Shown here one piece after another: positions 1-8,500 of a stretch of DNA of 64,000 nucleotides; the first letter of the stretch is position 1, and every line of letters starts with the position of its first letter. Position numbers and translations under genes: made by a program. Location of the stretch: assembly GCA_902786505.1 (NCBI GenBank), contig CADACS010000006.1, positions 1 to 64,000 on the forward strand, written 5' to 3'. The DNA comes from an uncultured Planctomycetota bacterium. Its GTDB lineage: Bacteria; Planctomycetota; Planctomycetia; Pirellulales; Thermoguttaceae. The notes beneath the pieces were generated by a model, which had not been told where the DNA came from, made no database searches, and worked only from the letters and a program-made list of their open reading frames with translations.

Positions 1-3000
1 GCCCCACACGTCCAAATAGCCGAGCCACTCGGGCACGTAGACCCACGTGCTCGAGTAAATTGGAATCTTGGGATCGACCTCGTGAATCATATCGCACAGC
101 GCCTTCATCTGCTCGATAATCTCCGGCTTGCCGTAGAACGGCTCGTCCGATATGTACAGAACGAGCTTATCCGCCCAGCCTTTCTCTTTAACGTGGTCCC
201 AGAAGAGCTTGAGCTTCGCCTGATACGCGCGTTTGTATTCCGGACGCAGCCGCGAACGGTCCGCGCCTTCGTAAGGCCACTCGCCGGGATAGGGCGCCTC
301 GCCGTCGACCGTCTTGGGGGGAACGCCCCAGCCGAAAAGATAGAATTCGCCCGGAAAATACGCCGCTTTGCCGCCGAGCTCGTCGAAATACCGGCTCGCG
401 TCCGCGTCGTACTCCGTCCAATCGGCCGACGCGGTTCCGGTCGCTTTATTGTAGCTGAATTTCGGCGCGGCGACCGGATTATCCGGGTTCAGTTTCCGCT
501 CTAAAAGCTTCTCCTCAATCTTGCGCAGTTTCTCTTCGCGCGAGCCCTCGCCGAAATAGTCGTGAGAAATACGCGCGTCGTAGATCGCGGCCACTTTCGT
601 TTCCGGCGCGGTAAAGTTCAGAACCTCGACGAAATACGGAACGTCAAGCGACGCTCCGTCCTCGCCGCGCAGCGTCAGCGCGCCTTCGTAGACGCCCGGC
701 TTCGTATCGGGCGACGTCCGGAACCGCAGCCAAAGAGCGCGCGTCTCGTTCGCGGCAAGCGCAAACTCGCCCTTAAACCCGTCGGCCGCAAGCTTTTGTG
801 AATCGTTCCACAGCGTCCTGTCGCCCCACGTCTTTTCCGCGTCGAACGCGCCGCGCGCAGCCTCCGGCGCCGTCGCGACAGGAATCAGCGGGTCGGGCCA
901 ATATCCGATCCAGCCGTCGCACGCCGGCGAGCCCCCTTTCGGGAATTTCCGAGTCGTCTCGCGGACGTCCGAATGATAGTAGTTCGTCGGATAATCGACG
1001 AGCACGTTCCCTACGGCAAAGACGTCCGGCGCCGCGAGACGGGCCCTTCCGCCTTTGAGCGCCGGCGCGGGCGCGGCGACGCGGTATCGCGCGGCTTTCG
1101 ACAGACGGAACGCCAGCTGAAGCGTCTCCTCTTCCCCGAGCGCGAGCGCGCAGGAGGCGCGGCCCCCTCCTCTCGAAACGTCCGAGGCCGACGGCGAAAA
1201 CGTCGTGTTCGTAAAGACTTTCGCGACCGCCGGAACCTGAAACACGCCGTTTTGCCCGCCGAAATATTCGTCCGGTTCCGCCTCGTCGAGCGGCGAGAAA
1301 AAGACGTTGTCGTACAGCGAAACGCCGTGCGTCTCGTTCGTGAGGTGCACTTCCGCGAACGCGGCGCCCGGCGGAGAACGCAAAATGGAGCATTTCACCG
1401 TCCAGGGCGTCTTGCCCGATACCGGCTTGCCGAGCGACGCAAAGCCCGGCTCGCAAAGGGTTCCGTCCTCATGACGCCAATGGATATGCAGATCGTAGCT
1501 CCCTTCCTCGGAGTCGGTCGAGACCGCGTACCCGACGCAATATTTCCGATTCGGCTGAACGTTGACTTTGCGCCGGCAGCCACGCCATCTAAGGGGCGCG
1601 TTCGGCCCGATCTCCACGCGGAGCGATTTCGAGCCGAGCGGCGCAAGACCCGTATTGACAATCGAATAGCTCACGCCCGGTTCCGGCGGATCGCCCGTCC
1701 ACTTGATTCCCGTCTCATTGTCGGGCTCGTCGAGCGTCTCGGGATCGATCTGCTCGAAATCGCCGCCGACTATCAAGTTGCGGTCCGCCAAAAAGGAAGG
1801 GATCGGCGCGAGCGCCTCGGATCCGTCCGACTCGCCGCTCGACGCCTGCTGCAGCGTGCCGGGGAACGCGAAGCTGGCCGCGCCCGGCTTCGAACGGTTC
1901 GACGCGCCAACCTTCGCGCTTGGCGCGGCGTCTTTTTCGACTACGACGAAATAGTTGCGCACGTTCGGAACGACGTCCGCGCTGAAGTACGCCGCGGAAT
2001 CGAAGATCTCTTTTTTCACGGGCTTAGCGTGCAAATCGAGAATTTCAAAACCGTCTTCGTCGAGGGTTCGGCCCCACTGCGTCGCGAATTTGAGCAGGTC
2101 GAGCCGAATGAGCCGCGCGCGTTCGCCCGGGCCCGCGTCGACGCGTACCGTCGCAAAGCGCAGACCTTCCGGCAGTCCGAGTTTCGCGGCGTCAAAGACG
2201 GGCGCGCCGTCCGACGCGGCGGGATCGTTCGTCGGATACGCGGAGAGCGGAATCGCGAGCTTCTGTTCCGGCTCGACGCGGACGCAATCGGCCGTTTCGC
2301 CGCCCGAACCGGGCCCGTCGAGGCGCTCGAGCGACGCGTCGTCGAACCACGCGGTCCCCGTTCCGTAAAGCGCCGTGCCAAAGGAAATAATATTCGCCGT
2401 TTCCGGCGCGGTAAATTCCGTCGAAACGGCCGTCCAGTCGAAATCGGATTTTCCTACTTCAATAAGAGGCGCGCGCTGCATCGGATTCTCGCGGGAGCCG
2501 ACGTGAAGATACCAGCCGACCCGTCCCTTAACGCCGCGCCCGCGGACTTTACCGGAAAAGCGGTACTTCGCGCCAGGCTCGATCGCGACTTCCAGCTGCC
2601 GAGCCGCGATCCACGACTCCTTGCTCCCGTCGGGTACGTCGCACCGAACGCATTTCGCGCCCGACGCCGGCTCGTCGTCGGTCCACGTCAAAGTTCCGTC
2701 TGAAGAGCTCAGGTCGAAAACCCAGCCCGCGGGCGACGCGCCCTCGCCCTGCTCGAACCCCATATTTGTCGGCGATTTCCGAAAGCTGTTCAGGCGGTCG
2801 AAGTTCGGATACGCGCGGTCGTTGCCCGCAAAGACGTAATACCGCGTCTCCTCTCCGGCGGGAACGTTCGCGGGCAGCGTCAGCGTACAGCCGGCCCCGA
2901 TCGGGCCCCTGTCGACAAACGTTCCGTCGGATCGAACGATATTAAAGAGGAATTCGACGCCCGATTCGTCGGCGACGCGGATCGACTCCGCGCGCTCGTT

Positions 3001-3237
3001 CGCAAACGGAAGCGCGTTCTTCGCGCCAGCGGGCCCGATCGCGATCGCGACGGGATAATCTTTAAATTCCTTCGACGTCTTATTTTGAATCACAACCGGC
3101 GCGACGCGCGTCCAGTCGCCGCCCCCCGACCGGCAGAGCGTGTCCGCTATACTGGAGACGTCGGCGCACGGCGCGGCGGCCGCGCAAAGGGCCGCGACGC
3201 AAACGAACGCGGATAGCAGCGTAGAAGTTAAGCGCAT
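1..3237 (-). CDS. Secreted GH123/DUF4091-type glycoside hydrolase (3' end cut by window)
   Basis: The frame is open from an ATG at 3237 to the window edge, giving 1079 residues without a stop. A GAGGA ribosome site lies just upstream. The first 28 residues form a signal peptide ending in an Ala-rich stretch, so the protein is exported. The middle is beta-rich with paired segments that look like carbohydrate-binding or jelly-roll modules, including a GGDFEQIDPET stretch. The last visible 150 residues resemble the GH123/DUF4091 TIM barrel. YISDEPFYGKPE contains adjacent Asp1031-Glu1032, matching the Asp-Glu pair that GH123 enzymes use in substrate-assisted hydrolysis of N-acetylgalactosaminides. 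It follows a GH43 gene on the same strand, so both probably act on one glycan. The substrate is inferred from the family only; DUF4091 proteins are often uncharacterised. Confidence 0.75.
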   Translation of the reverse strand, partial: MRLTSTLLSAFVCVAALCAAAAPCADVSSIADTLCRSGGGDWTRVAPVVIQNKTSKEFKDYPVAIAIGPAGAKNALPFANERAESIRVADESGVEFLFNIVRSDGTFVDRGPIGAGCTLTLPANVPAGEETRYYVFAGNDRAYPNFDRLNSFRKSPTNMGFEQGEGASPAGWVFDLSSSDGTLTWTDDEPASGAKCVRCDVPDGSKESWIAARQLEVAIEPGAKYRFSGKVRGRGVKGRVGWYLHVGSRENPMQRAPLIEVGKSDFDWTAVSTEFTAPETANIISFGTALYGTGTAWFDDASLERLDGPGSGGETADCVRVEPEQKLAIPLSAYPTNDPAASDGAPVFDAAKLGLPEGLRFATVRVDAGPGERARLIRLDLLKFATQWGRTLDEDGFEILDLHAKPVKKEIFDSAAYFSADVVPNVRNYFVVVEKDAAPSAKVGASNRSKPGAASFAFPGTLQQASSGESDGSEALAPIPSFLADRNLIVGGDFEQIDPETLDEPDNETGIKWTGDPPEPGVSYSIVNTGLAPLGSKSLRVEIGPNAPLRWRGCRRKVNVQPNRKYCVGYAVSTDSEEGSYDLHIHWRHEDGTLCEPGFASLGKPVSGKTPWTVKCSILRSPPGAAFAEVHLTNETHGVSLYDNVFFSPLDEAEPDEYFGGQNGVFQVPAVAKVFTNTTFSPSASDVSRGGGRASCALALGEEETLQLAFRLSKAARYRVAAPAPALKGGRARLAAPDVFAVGNVLVDYPTNYYHSDVRETTRKFPKGGSPACDGWIGYWPDPLIPVATAPEAARGAFDAEKTWGDRTLWNDSQKLAADGFKGEFALAANETRALWLRFRTSPDTKPGVYEGALTLRGEDGASLDVPYFVEVLNFTAPETKVAAIYDARISHDYFGEGSREEKLRKIEEKLLERKLNPDNPVAAPKFSYNKATGTASADWTEYDADASRYFDELGGKAAYFPGEFYLFGWGVPPKTVDGEAPYPGEWPYEGADRSRLRPEYKRAYQAKLKLFWDHVKEKGWADKLVLYISDEPFYGKPEIIEQMKALCDMIHEVDPKIPIYSSTWVYVPEWLGYLDVWG

Positions 3238-3257
3238 ATCTTGTCCTCAATTTCAGA

Positions 3258-3294
3258 AAAGGCGCCCCGATCTTCTCGCGTTAAGGCGGGGCGC
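3258..3294 (-). terminator. Intercistronic hairpin after the GH43 gene
   Basis: On the minus strand an 8-bp stem (GCGCCCCG at 3294-3287 with CGGGGCGC at 3269-3262) is followed by CTTTT. It lies between the GH43 stop and the GH123-type start. It could end part of the GH43 transcripts and so set the ratio of the two enzymes. Confidence 0.5.
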
Positions 3295-3355
3295 GGTATT
3301 CGGCCAAACGTCGAAAGGAAAACGCGTTGGGCGGCGGAATACGGCGGCGCGCCCT

Positions 3356-4513
3356 TTATTTCGGTTTAACGAAGCTCGGGACGGGCCGCGGATCGACGCT
3401 TGGCCCGTCGATCGCGATCGTACCGTCGCCGTTGATAATCATCTTGTCGATAAAGAGCTTGCGGTCGTTCGTATCGGTGCGCGCGTGATAGACGTAATAC
3501 GCCTCCGAGCGGTCCGGCGAGAAGAAGATATTCCCGTGGCCGACGCCGCGCACCGTTCCGCCGTTTTGCGTGTTCTTCTCCAAAATGGGATTGTTCGCCG
3601 CTTTCGTATAGGGGCCGAGCGGTTTCTTCGCCGTCGCGTACCCGACCGCGTACCAGTCGCCGCCGAAGAAATTCGCGGAATACGCGATATAGTACGTGTC
3701 GCCAAGTTTAAAGAGCGCCGTCCCTTCCGTCCAGCGGCGGTTGACTTCGCCCGCGGTTACCGACCGGCTCTCCCATTCGGACTGCTTGTCGTCGAGCTTA
3801 ACGGGCGGGCGAATGAGGAGCGTCGGCTCCCCGACGACTCCGGAGAAGTCCTTTTTGAGTTCGATTCCGTACGCCCAGCTCTCTTCGATCTCGTCGTATT
3901 TCTTTTCGCGGCGGCACTTTTCCGCGAGTTCCGATTCGACCGCGTGCTGATAGCAGCAGCGCGAGAACGTCAGATAGGGCGTTCCGTCGTCGTCAATAAA
4001 GAGATTCGCGTCGATAATCGGCCACCCGGGATCGAAAATCGGCTCGTCTTTGAGCAGCTTGAACGGCCCGCGGGGAGAATCCGCAACCGCGACGCCGATA
4101 TTGAATTTCTCGGCCTGCGTCCACGGGTACGGGGCGTTCTGCGCGCTGAAAAAGAGATAATATTTCCCGTCGATTTCATATCCCTCGGGCGCCCAAAACG
4201 CGTCGCGAGCCCACGTTCCTTTCGCGTCGAAAACGAGCCCTTCGTCCTGCCAGGACGTAAAATCGCGCGTCGAACGCGCCTCGAACCCGCGGACGTTCCC
4301 GCTCTCGGAAGTATAATAGAGCCAGTATCTTCCGTCGTACTCGACGACCTCGCCCGTCGGCTTGCGCAAAATGGACGGATCGGCCGCGTTCCCTTGCGGA
4401 TTGCGATACGTAAGCCGGGGCGAATCTGCGCCCGACGCCGCCGTAAGCCGACCGCCAAACGCGGCAAGCGCCGCGCCGCCCAATATACAACGCTGAAATT
4501 CTCTTCGATTCAT
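3356..4513 (-). CDS. GH43-family glycoside hydrolase with Tat signal
   Basis: This 385-residue protein is a five-bladed-propeller GH43 enzyme (beta-xylosidase or alpha-arabinofuranosidase type). The expected catalytic residues are visible: general base Asp45 in NAADPSIL, pKa-modulating Asp168 in PIIDANLF, and general acid Glu263 in RWTEGTALF. His326 in GVGHGN fits the conserved propeller His. The N-terminus, NRREFQR followed by a Gly/Ala/Leu-rich segment, is a twin-arginine signal, so it is probably exported folded. A strong GGAGGT ribosome site lies 5 bases before the ATG, and a TTGCTT-N17-TATAAT promoter lies upstream. The GH123-type gene follows after 118 bp. The exact linkage cleaved cannot be read from sequence. 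Confidence 0.88.
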   Translation of the reverse strand: MNRREFQRCILGGAALAAFGGRLTAASGADSPRLTYRNPQGNAADPSILRKPTGEVVEYDGRYWLYYTSESGNVRGFEARSTRDFTSWQDEGLVFDAKGTWARDAFWAPEGYEIDGKYYLFFSAQNAPYPWTQAEKFNIGVAVADSPRGPFKLLKDEPIFDPGWPIIDANLFIDDDGTPYLTFSRCCYQHAVESELAEKCRREKKYDEIEESWAYGIELKKDFSGVVGEPTLLIRPPVKLDDKQSEWESRSVTAGEVNRRWTEGTALFKLGDTYYIAYSANFFGGDWYAVGYATAKKPLGPYTKAANNPILEKNTQNGGTVRGVGHGNIFFSPDRSEAYYVYHARTDTNDRKLFIDKMIINGDGTIAIDGPSVDPRPVPSFVKPK

Positions 4514-4586
4514 TGCGTACCTCCGGGAAATCTCTAATCTAAAAACATCGGGCCAAGTTCGCTAGTCGACTACGCCCGCGCGCGAT

Positions 4587-4615
4587 ATTATAACTCAAAC
4601 CAACGAAGAAAGCAA
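4587..4615 (-). promoter_or_regulatory. Promoter of the GH43 gene
   Basis: On the minus strand, TTGCTT (4615-4610) and TATAAT (4592-4587) are separated by 17 bases. The predicted transcript starts near 4580, about 67 bases before the GH43 start codon. Confidence 0.6.
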
Positions 4616-4990
4616 AGAAGCGAAACGTTGAGCGCTGACGTCCTGAAAAAACGTGGAACAACTAAAAAACACTACAAACGTATGATTTCTTCGTATATAC
4701 GACGCTACGCAAAAACAGTCTATATACAAGCCTTAAATTATAAACAGCCGTTTAGTAATAGTAGAAAACACTACAAGAAATACCGCGCTGTAAAAATCAA
4801 ACGCTAGACAAGGCGTCGCAAGAAAACCGTGCCTGACGCCCACACGGCGCACACGCCGTTCCGCGGCGTAAGACCGAGCCCGCGCTCCACAACGGGGAGC
4901 GCCCAGCCGGAGGAAACCTCCGGTTCCGCCGCGAACGCGGCGCAAAAACCGAATCAGACGACGCTCAAATCCCCAAAAACGGGCGGATTC
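4616..4990. other. Intergenic region with a cluster of tandem hairpins
   Basis: No convincing gene is present. Within otherwise A/T-rich DNA, 4811-4942 is G/C-rich and holds five successive inverted repeats: 4812-4817/4835-4840, 4845-4849/4854-4858, 4882-4888/4896-4902, 4907-4913/4917-4923 and 4927-4932/4937-4942. This could be a structured RNA or a repetitive extragenic element; the strand is unknown. Confidence 0.35.
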
Positions 4991-4995
4991 TTGTA

Positions 4996-5041
4996 GTAAA
5001 CGTCTCCTTTTTACATACTATAGGGTGAAAGGAGACTTTAC
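4996..5041 (+). promoter_or_regulatory. Inverted repeat enclosing a -10-like box and the ribosome site
   Basis: The left arm 4996-5010 pairs with the right arm 5028-5041 over 14 bp with one bulged base. The 17-base loop contains TACTAT (5016-5021), a possible -10 with TTGTAG at 4991-4996 as a weak -35 (19-base spacer). The right arm contains AAAGGAGA, the ribosome site of the next gene. It could be an operator, or, if transcribed from further upstream, a hairpin hiding the ribosome site. Confidence 0.45.
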
Positions 5042-5042
5042 A

Positions 5043-5216
5043 ATGTCCGGAACTGATTTAATTTTGATGGCTCTTGTAGCTATTTTCCTGGGATCTTATA
5101 TTTCGTTGCTTCTTTGGGGGGACTCCGTGTATGAACAATACGTACACAATTTTTACTTCCCCGAGGACAAAGAAGTAAACAAGCAAGATGAAACAGACAA
5201 TCAGAAGGAAGAATGA
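5043..5216 (+). CDS. Small single-pass membrane protein, unknown
   Basis: This is a 57-residue protein. The ATG at 5043 is chosen because AAAGGAGA sits 7 bases before it; a GTG at 5025 would lie upstream of that site. Residues 4-24 (TDLILMALVAIFLGSYISLL) form one membrane helix. An acidic and polar tail follows, which includes a Tyr/Phe-rich YEQYVHNFYFPED stretch. The stop codon overlaps the next start (ATGA), so the two genes are translationally coupled. The codon choice is more A/T-rich than in the large neighbouring genes. I recognise no family. The layout, a tiny membrane protein coupled to a small soluble one, suggests that the two products work together. Confidence 0.7.
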   Translation: MSGTDLILMALVAIFLGSYISLLLWGDSVYEQYVHNFYFPEDKEVNKQDETDNQKEE

Positions 5217-5536
5217 GTAAATTTTTATCGACTGGCGAATCCTTTACCGTTTCTACGTCTGAGCTCGAAAGTAAAATTGACGCGGCGACTGGAAAGTTTA
5301 TCAAGAGCCTTTCCAAGTCACAAAAGGCTCTTGGTATGTCGATCGACACAATGGGACGTTACGTCAACGCGCAAGGAAAATGCGTTGAAGGATTAACTCA
5401 GGCACAGATAAAGCTTGGCCAGTATGTTGACGAAGAAGGGAAAGTACGGACTGAAAACGGCGGATTCGTCGCCGATCTTACCAAAATTGAGCAGGCCCTT
5501 GGGTTCTACGCGTCGGAGTATGGGAACCGTCTTTAA
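5213..5536 (+). CDS. Small soluble protein with three ~28-residue repeats, unknown
   Basis: This 107-residue protein starts inside the stop codon of the upstream membrane-protein gene (ATGA overlap). It has no signal peptide. From residue 27 it is built of three related units: 27-54, 56-83 and 84-104. Their shared pattern is G-K/F-hydrophobic-xx-L-T/S-x-x-Q-x-x-LG-x-Y/S-hydrophobic. The repeats alternate short helices and Gly turns and contain one Cys. No family is recognised; a scaffold or binding role is possible but unproven. It is followed by about 75 bp and then the terminator of the convergent tRNA. Confidence 0.7.
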   Translation: MSKFLSTGESFTVSTSELESKIDAATGKFIKSLSKSQKALGMSIDTMGRYVNAQGKCVEGLTQAQIKLGQYVDEEGKVRTENGGFVADLTKIEQALGFYASEYGNRL

Positions 5537-5572
5537 CGCTCAACATGAATAATCTAAACCGACAAGCCAAAT

Positions 5573-5607
5573 AAAAAAGGGCTCTGACGCAAATCCGTCA
5601 AAGCCCC
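5573..5607 (-). terminator. Rho-independent terminator of tRNA-Arg
   Basis: On the minus strand, GGGGCTTTGACG (5607-5596) pairs with CGTCAGAGCCC (5589-5579) and is followed by TTTTTTATT. It ends the tRNA transcript and separates it from the convergent small-gene pair. Confidence 0.8.
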
Positions 5608-5612
5608 TTATG

Positions 5613-5686
5613 CACGCCTGAAGGGATTCGAACCCCCAACCCTCGGTTCCGAAGACCGATGCGCTATCCAATTGAGCCACAGGCGC
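5613..5686 (-). tRNA. tRNA-Arg (anticodon TCG)
   Basis: The 74-base cloverleaf has the acceptor stem GCGCCTG/CAGGCGT, the anticodon stem TCGGT/ACCGA around the loop CTTCGGA (anticodon TCG, reading CGA and wobble CGN codons), and the T loop TTCGAAT. The 3' CCA is not encoded. CGC/CGT codons are common in this window. Confidence 0.92.
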
Positions 5687-5724
5687 GACTTCGCCGAACT
5701 CTCAGCGAGTTCAACGACGTTTTC

Positions 5725-5752
5725 ATTATAGGCGCTATTTCGCTTCCCGCAA
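5725..5752 (-). promoter_or_regulatory. Promoter of tRNA-Arg
   Basis: On the minus strand, TTGCGG (5752-5747) and TATAAT (5730-5725) are spaced by 16 bases and end 38 bases before the mature tRNA. Confidence 0.6.
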
Positions 5753-5810
5753 GAGGAATCGCCCGAAAAACTCCTTTTTCTCTTTTCTCCGAGCGCGCTT
5801 TCCGGCGCCG

Positions 5811-6593
5811 TCAGCTCGCCTGCGCGGTCGGCTGATACGCCTCTTCAAAATCCAAATTCACCAGATCGAACGGCGTCTCGTTTTCGCGGAAGGAAACTCT
5901 AATATCGCCGAACGCGGTCTCCTGCTCCACGTACGCGTAGCCGTGGCGCGCAAGCTCCAGAATCGCCAGAAAGACGCCGACGAGCGTCGATTTGCGGTCG
6001 GCGCCGTCGAAGAGCGTCGTAAACCGAACCGTGCGTTCGCGTTTGAGACGGCGGTAGAGCCGCTCTATGTGGACCGAAAGGGGCGTGTCCTCGCGCTTCA
6101 TCGCATGCCGGAAGACCGGCGCTTTTTCGCGCAGAATCCGCCCGAACGCGCCGACAAGATCCCACAGCTCGACGTTCTGAATCGGCTCTTCGGCGACGTT
6201 GCGCGAGCGGACCGGCGCGTCGTTGGCCAATCTCGGGAACCGGCGCTGCCAGAGCCGGCCCCGCTCTTCCAGAAGTCCGGCGTTCTCGCAGAATTTCCGA
6301 TACGCAAGCAGCTGAACGACGAGATCTTTGCGCGGATCCTCGATCTCTTCCGACGGATTCTCCTCTTCGTTCGGAAGCGCCTGAAACGACTTAATCTCAA
6401 TGAGCGAGCTCGCGAGCGTGAGGAAATCCCCGATCGTTTCGAGATTCAGTTCCTTCAGCGTGTCGATAAAGAGCAGAAACTGATCGGTTACTTCCGCGAG
6501 CGCGACGTCGAATATATTCAGCTCGCGCTTGCGAACGAGGTATAACAGCAGGTCAAGCGGCCCGCAAAAAGCGTCCAGTTTAACGGAAAACAT
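5811..6593 (-). CDS. scpA: Segregation and condensation protein A
   Basis: This 260-residue protein is the kleisin subunit of the SMC-ScpAB condensin, which organises and separates sister chromosomes. The ScpA signature is present: FCGPLDLLLYLVRKRELNIFDV near the start (split here as FCGPLDLLLYL then VRKRELNIFDV), DQFLLFI, and DFLTLASSLIEIKS around residues 56-70. The C-terminal winged-helix (residues about 165-240) binds the SMC head. The length is typical. It follows a small membrane-protein ORF by 39 bp on the same strand, so they are probably co-transcribed. No scpB or smc is seen in the window. Confidence 0.95.
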   Translation of the reverse strand: MFSVKLDAFCGPLDLLLYLVRKRELNIFDVALAEVTDQFLLFIDTLKELNLETIGDFLTLASSLIEIKSFQALPNEEENPSEEIEDPRKDLVVQLLAYRKFCENAGLLEERGRLWQRRFPRLANDAPVRSRNVAEEPIQNVELWDLVGAFGRILREKAPVFRHAMKREDTPLSVHIERLYRRLKRERTVRFTTLFDGADRKSTLVGVFLAILELARHGYAYVEQETAFGDIRVSFRENETPFDLVNLDFEEAYQPTAQAS

Positions 6594-6632
6594 CGCCGTT
6601 CTCCAATGATTTCTATCTTAGTCTGCGCGGCG

Positions 6633-6998
6633 CTATTCGTCGAACGCGCTGAATTCAAACGGCCGCGCCTGCACGAGAACGCGTTCCGTCGGCTCGGGCG
6701 CGTCAAAGCGCCGGGAAGCCGCGTCGAGCGCGCGGCCAAGCGCGTCGGCGGCCGCTAACGCGGAAAACGCTTCCTGCGCTCGCGGGTCAAACTCGGCGCC
6801 GCGGTTCGTCCCCGCGCGTTCCGCCGCGCCTAATTCGACTTGCGCGTTCCGCCGCGCGGCGACCCGTCGCGCGCGGCCCGCCTTCGAAAGTAAGGCCGGC
6901 TCGCGCGAAGGTTTCGAAAAGTAGTAATACAAAGCGGTCAACGCCCCGGTTCCACCCAGAGACGTCGCGCAAAGCGATAAGATCAAAAGCGCTTGCAT
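6633..6998 (-). CDS. Small membrane-anchored hypothetical protein
   Basis: From the internal ATG at 6998 this is a 121-residue protein. A start at 7070 is possible but would add an Arg-rich segment before the membrane helix. Residues 1-24 (MQALLILSLCATSLGGTGAL onward) form a signal anchor. The rest is Arg/Ala-rich and soluble, with a coiled-coil-like RRVAARRNAQVELGAAE stretch. No clear ribosome site is seen. It lies 39 bp upstream of scpA. The family is unknown; the codon use matches the surrounding genes. Confidence 0.5.
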   Translation of the reverse strand: MQALLILSLCATSLGGTGALTALYYYFSKPSREPALLSKAGRARRVAARRNAQVELGAAERAGTNRGAEFDPRAQEAFSALAAADALGRALDAASRRFDAPEPTERVLVQARPFEFSAFDE

Positions 6999-7030
6999 TT
7001 CTGTCGCGATTATTGCTCTAACAGGGAATC

Positions 7031-7061
7031 TTACGCAACGGCCAGACGGCCGACTGCGTAA
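7031..7061. repeat. Inverted repeat between two small ORFs
   Basis: TTACGCA (7031-7037) pairs with TGCGTAA (7055-7061), with an inner CGGCC/GGCCG stem. No T-tract follows it on either strand, so it is not a standard terminator. It may be an RNA structure or protein-binding site between the ORFs at 7074 and 6998. Confidence 0.4.
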
Positions 7062-7073
7062 AAAACGCAAACT

Positions 7074-7256
7074 TTAACGGTCTCCGGCATCATAGCGATT
7101 TCCTAAAATCCGCGCAATAAGTCTTTGCCCAAAAAGCGCGGCCGAAGCCGCGCCGGCCGCTCCCCCAGAAGCTCCGGTCGGCAAAACGCCGAAGCGCGCC
7201 TGCGCTAAGTTAAAATATTTCTTAATAAAACGCGCGTTTTTCTTGACAAAGTCCAT
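7074..7256 (-). CDS. Possible small hypothetical protein
   Basis: A 60-codon ORF starts at the ATG at 7256 (an in-frame ATG also lies at 7271). It has a basic Lys-rich start (MDFVKKNARFIKKYF), a Gly/Ala-rich hydrophobic middle, and codons typical of the strand. There is no clear ribosome site, and its start overlaps the strong plus-strand promoter of the DUF1559 gene. It may be real and head the scpA cluster, or it may be chance. Confidence 0.25.
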   Translation of the reverse strand: MDFVKKNARFIKKYFNLAQARFGVLPTGASGGAAGAASAALFGQRLIARILGNRYDAGDR

Positions 7257-7272
7257 TCCCGCATGATACAAT
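7243..7272 (+). promoter_or_regulatory. Promoter of the DUF1559 gene
   Basis: A perfect TTGACA (7243-7248) is followed after 18 bases by TACAAT (7267-7272). The predicted start near 7279 leaves a leader of about 90 bases before the ATG at 7372. Confidence 0.7.
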
Positions 7273-7371
7273 TCACAAAACCGCCGAAAACAGGCGCTTT
7301 TATCAGCGGCGGGGCGAAGCGGCCGCGAAGCTGCTTGTTAATCGGCGGCAACCCTGCAAAGGAGACTGTCT

Positions 7372-8460
7372 ATGACGCTATCTCATCACTCTTCTCACAC
7401 GGGAAAACGGCGCGGCTTCACCCTCGTCGAACTTCTCGTCGTTATCGCCATCATAGGGATTTTAATCGGTCTCCTCTTGCCGGCGGTACAGGCGGCGCGC
7501 GAAGCGGCCAGACGTATGGAATGCTCCAACAAAATGAAGCAGCTTGGGCTTGCCGTACTCAACTACGCGGATATTAACAAGGTCTTGCCGGCGGGCGCGG
7601 TTATGCGCAATACGGGCGACTCGACCGCCAGTCTGTGGCGCTGGTTCTCAATGTGGGGCGTGTCTCTTCTGCCCTTCCTTGAACAGCAGCAGGCCTTCAA
7701 TATGTACTTTGGCGCGGCGGGGCTCGCAAACGAAACGAAAGGCTCGGTAAACTCGTCGAATCAAGGCCTTAATAAGACGCTTGCGCGGCTGCGCATGCCG
7801 ATTTACGAATGCCCGAGCGATCCGGGCTCCGGCCAGCAGATGATTCCGTCGACCGACGACGGGCACAGCAACTACACGAAATTCGAGGTTTACGCGACTT
7901 CGTACCGCGCCGTCGGGGGCGCGAATACGGGCGGGACATGGTGGTGGGACGACAACGGCGCGTCGAACCGCCAAAATCTGCGCGGCGCGATCCATACGGT
8001 TCATCTGGGAACCGTTAGAGGCGCCGACGGCGTTACTTACGCGCTGAAATTCGACACGCTCTCGGCGCTCACCGACGGAACGTCCAATACGGCGATCTTT
8101 ACGGAACATCACCTTCCGCGCGAAATGCCGCGCCGAACGACGTTCTGGTCCGGCGTCGCCGCGAATCACATCTATACGTGCAGTCCGAAAGCGGCGACGC
8201 TCAAATCGCACCAATGGCAGCTGTGTATCGACACGTGCGGCCTTGCGTCTCCGCAGAGCACGTACTTCTGCGGCCGTTCTTCGGGCGCGTACCATTCGGG
8301 CGGTATGAACGTAACCTTCGGCGACGGCTCGGTCCGTTTCATTTCCGAAACGATCAACGTCGGGACGGGCTGGATCGGCTCGGGAAATCCGCCGTTCAAT
8401 ATTGGCGTCTGGGGCAATCTTTGCGCTATTGCCGACGGTCAGGCGGTTCAGACGCCGTAA
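7372..8460 (+). CDS. DUF1559 prepilin-like protein
   Basis: This 362-residue protein belongs to the DUF1559 family, which is strongly expanded in planctomycetes. The type IV prepilin-like N-terminus [18 protein letters not shown] (residues 12-29) has the cleavage Gly-Phe and the Glu at mature position 5. [17 protein letters not shown] follows, typical of the family. Near the C-terminus [14 protein letters not shown] is the usual H-x9-DG motif. It is probably processed by a prepilin peptidase and assembled or anchored at the envelope, but its function is not established. The start is backed by AAGGAGA. A small lipoprotein gene follows after 40 bp, the standard planctomycete pairing. Confidence 0.93.
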   Translation: MTLSHHSSHTGKRRGFTLVELLVVIAIIGILIGLLLPAVQAAREAARRMECSNKMKQLGLAVLNYADINKVLPAGAVMRNTGDSTASLWRWFSMWGVSLLPFLEQQQAFNMYFGAAGLANETKGSVNSSNQGLNKTLARLRMPIYECPSDPGSGQQMIPSTDDGHSNYTKFEVYATSYRAVGGANTGGTWWWDDNGASNRQNLRGAIHTVHLGTVRGADGVTYALKFDTLSALTDGTSNTAIFTEHHLPREMPRRTTFWSGVAANHIYTCSPKAATLKSHQWQLCIDTCGLASPQSTYFCGRSSGAYHSGGMNVTFGDGSVRFISETINVGTGWIGSGNPPFNIGVWGNLCAIADGQAVQTP

Positions 8461-8500
8461 CGGCCTTCCACTCGCAGAAAACAAGGAGAACGACAGCATC

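Noticed and set aside
973-2703. 576-codon plus-strand frame
   Set aside because: Antisense shadow of the GH123-type gene, which has a signal peptide and catalytic motif in the minus-strand frame.
3140-4537. 465-codon plus-strand frame over the GH43 gene
   Set aside because: Shadow; the minus strand carries a full GH43 catalytic set and a Tat signal.
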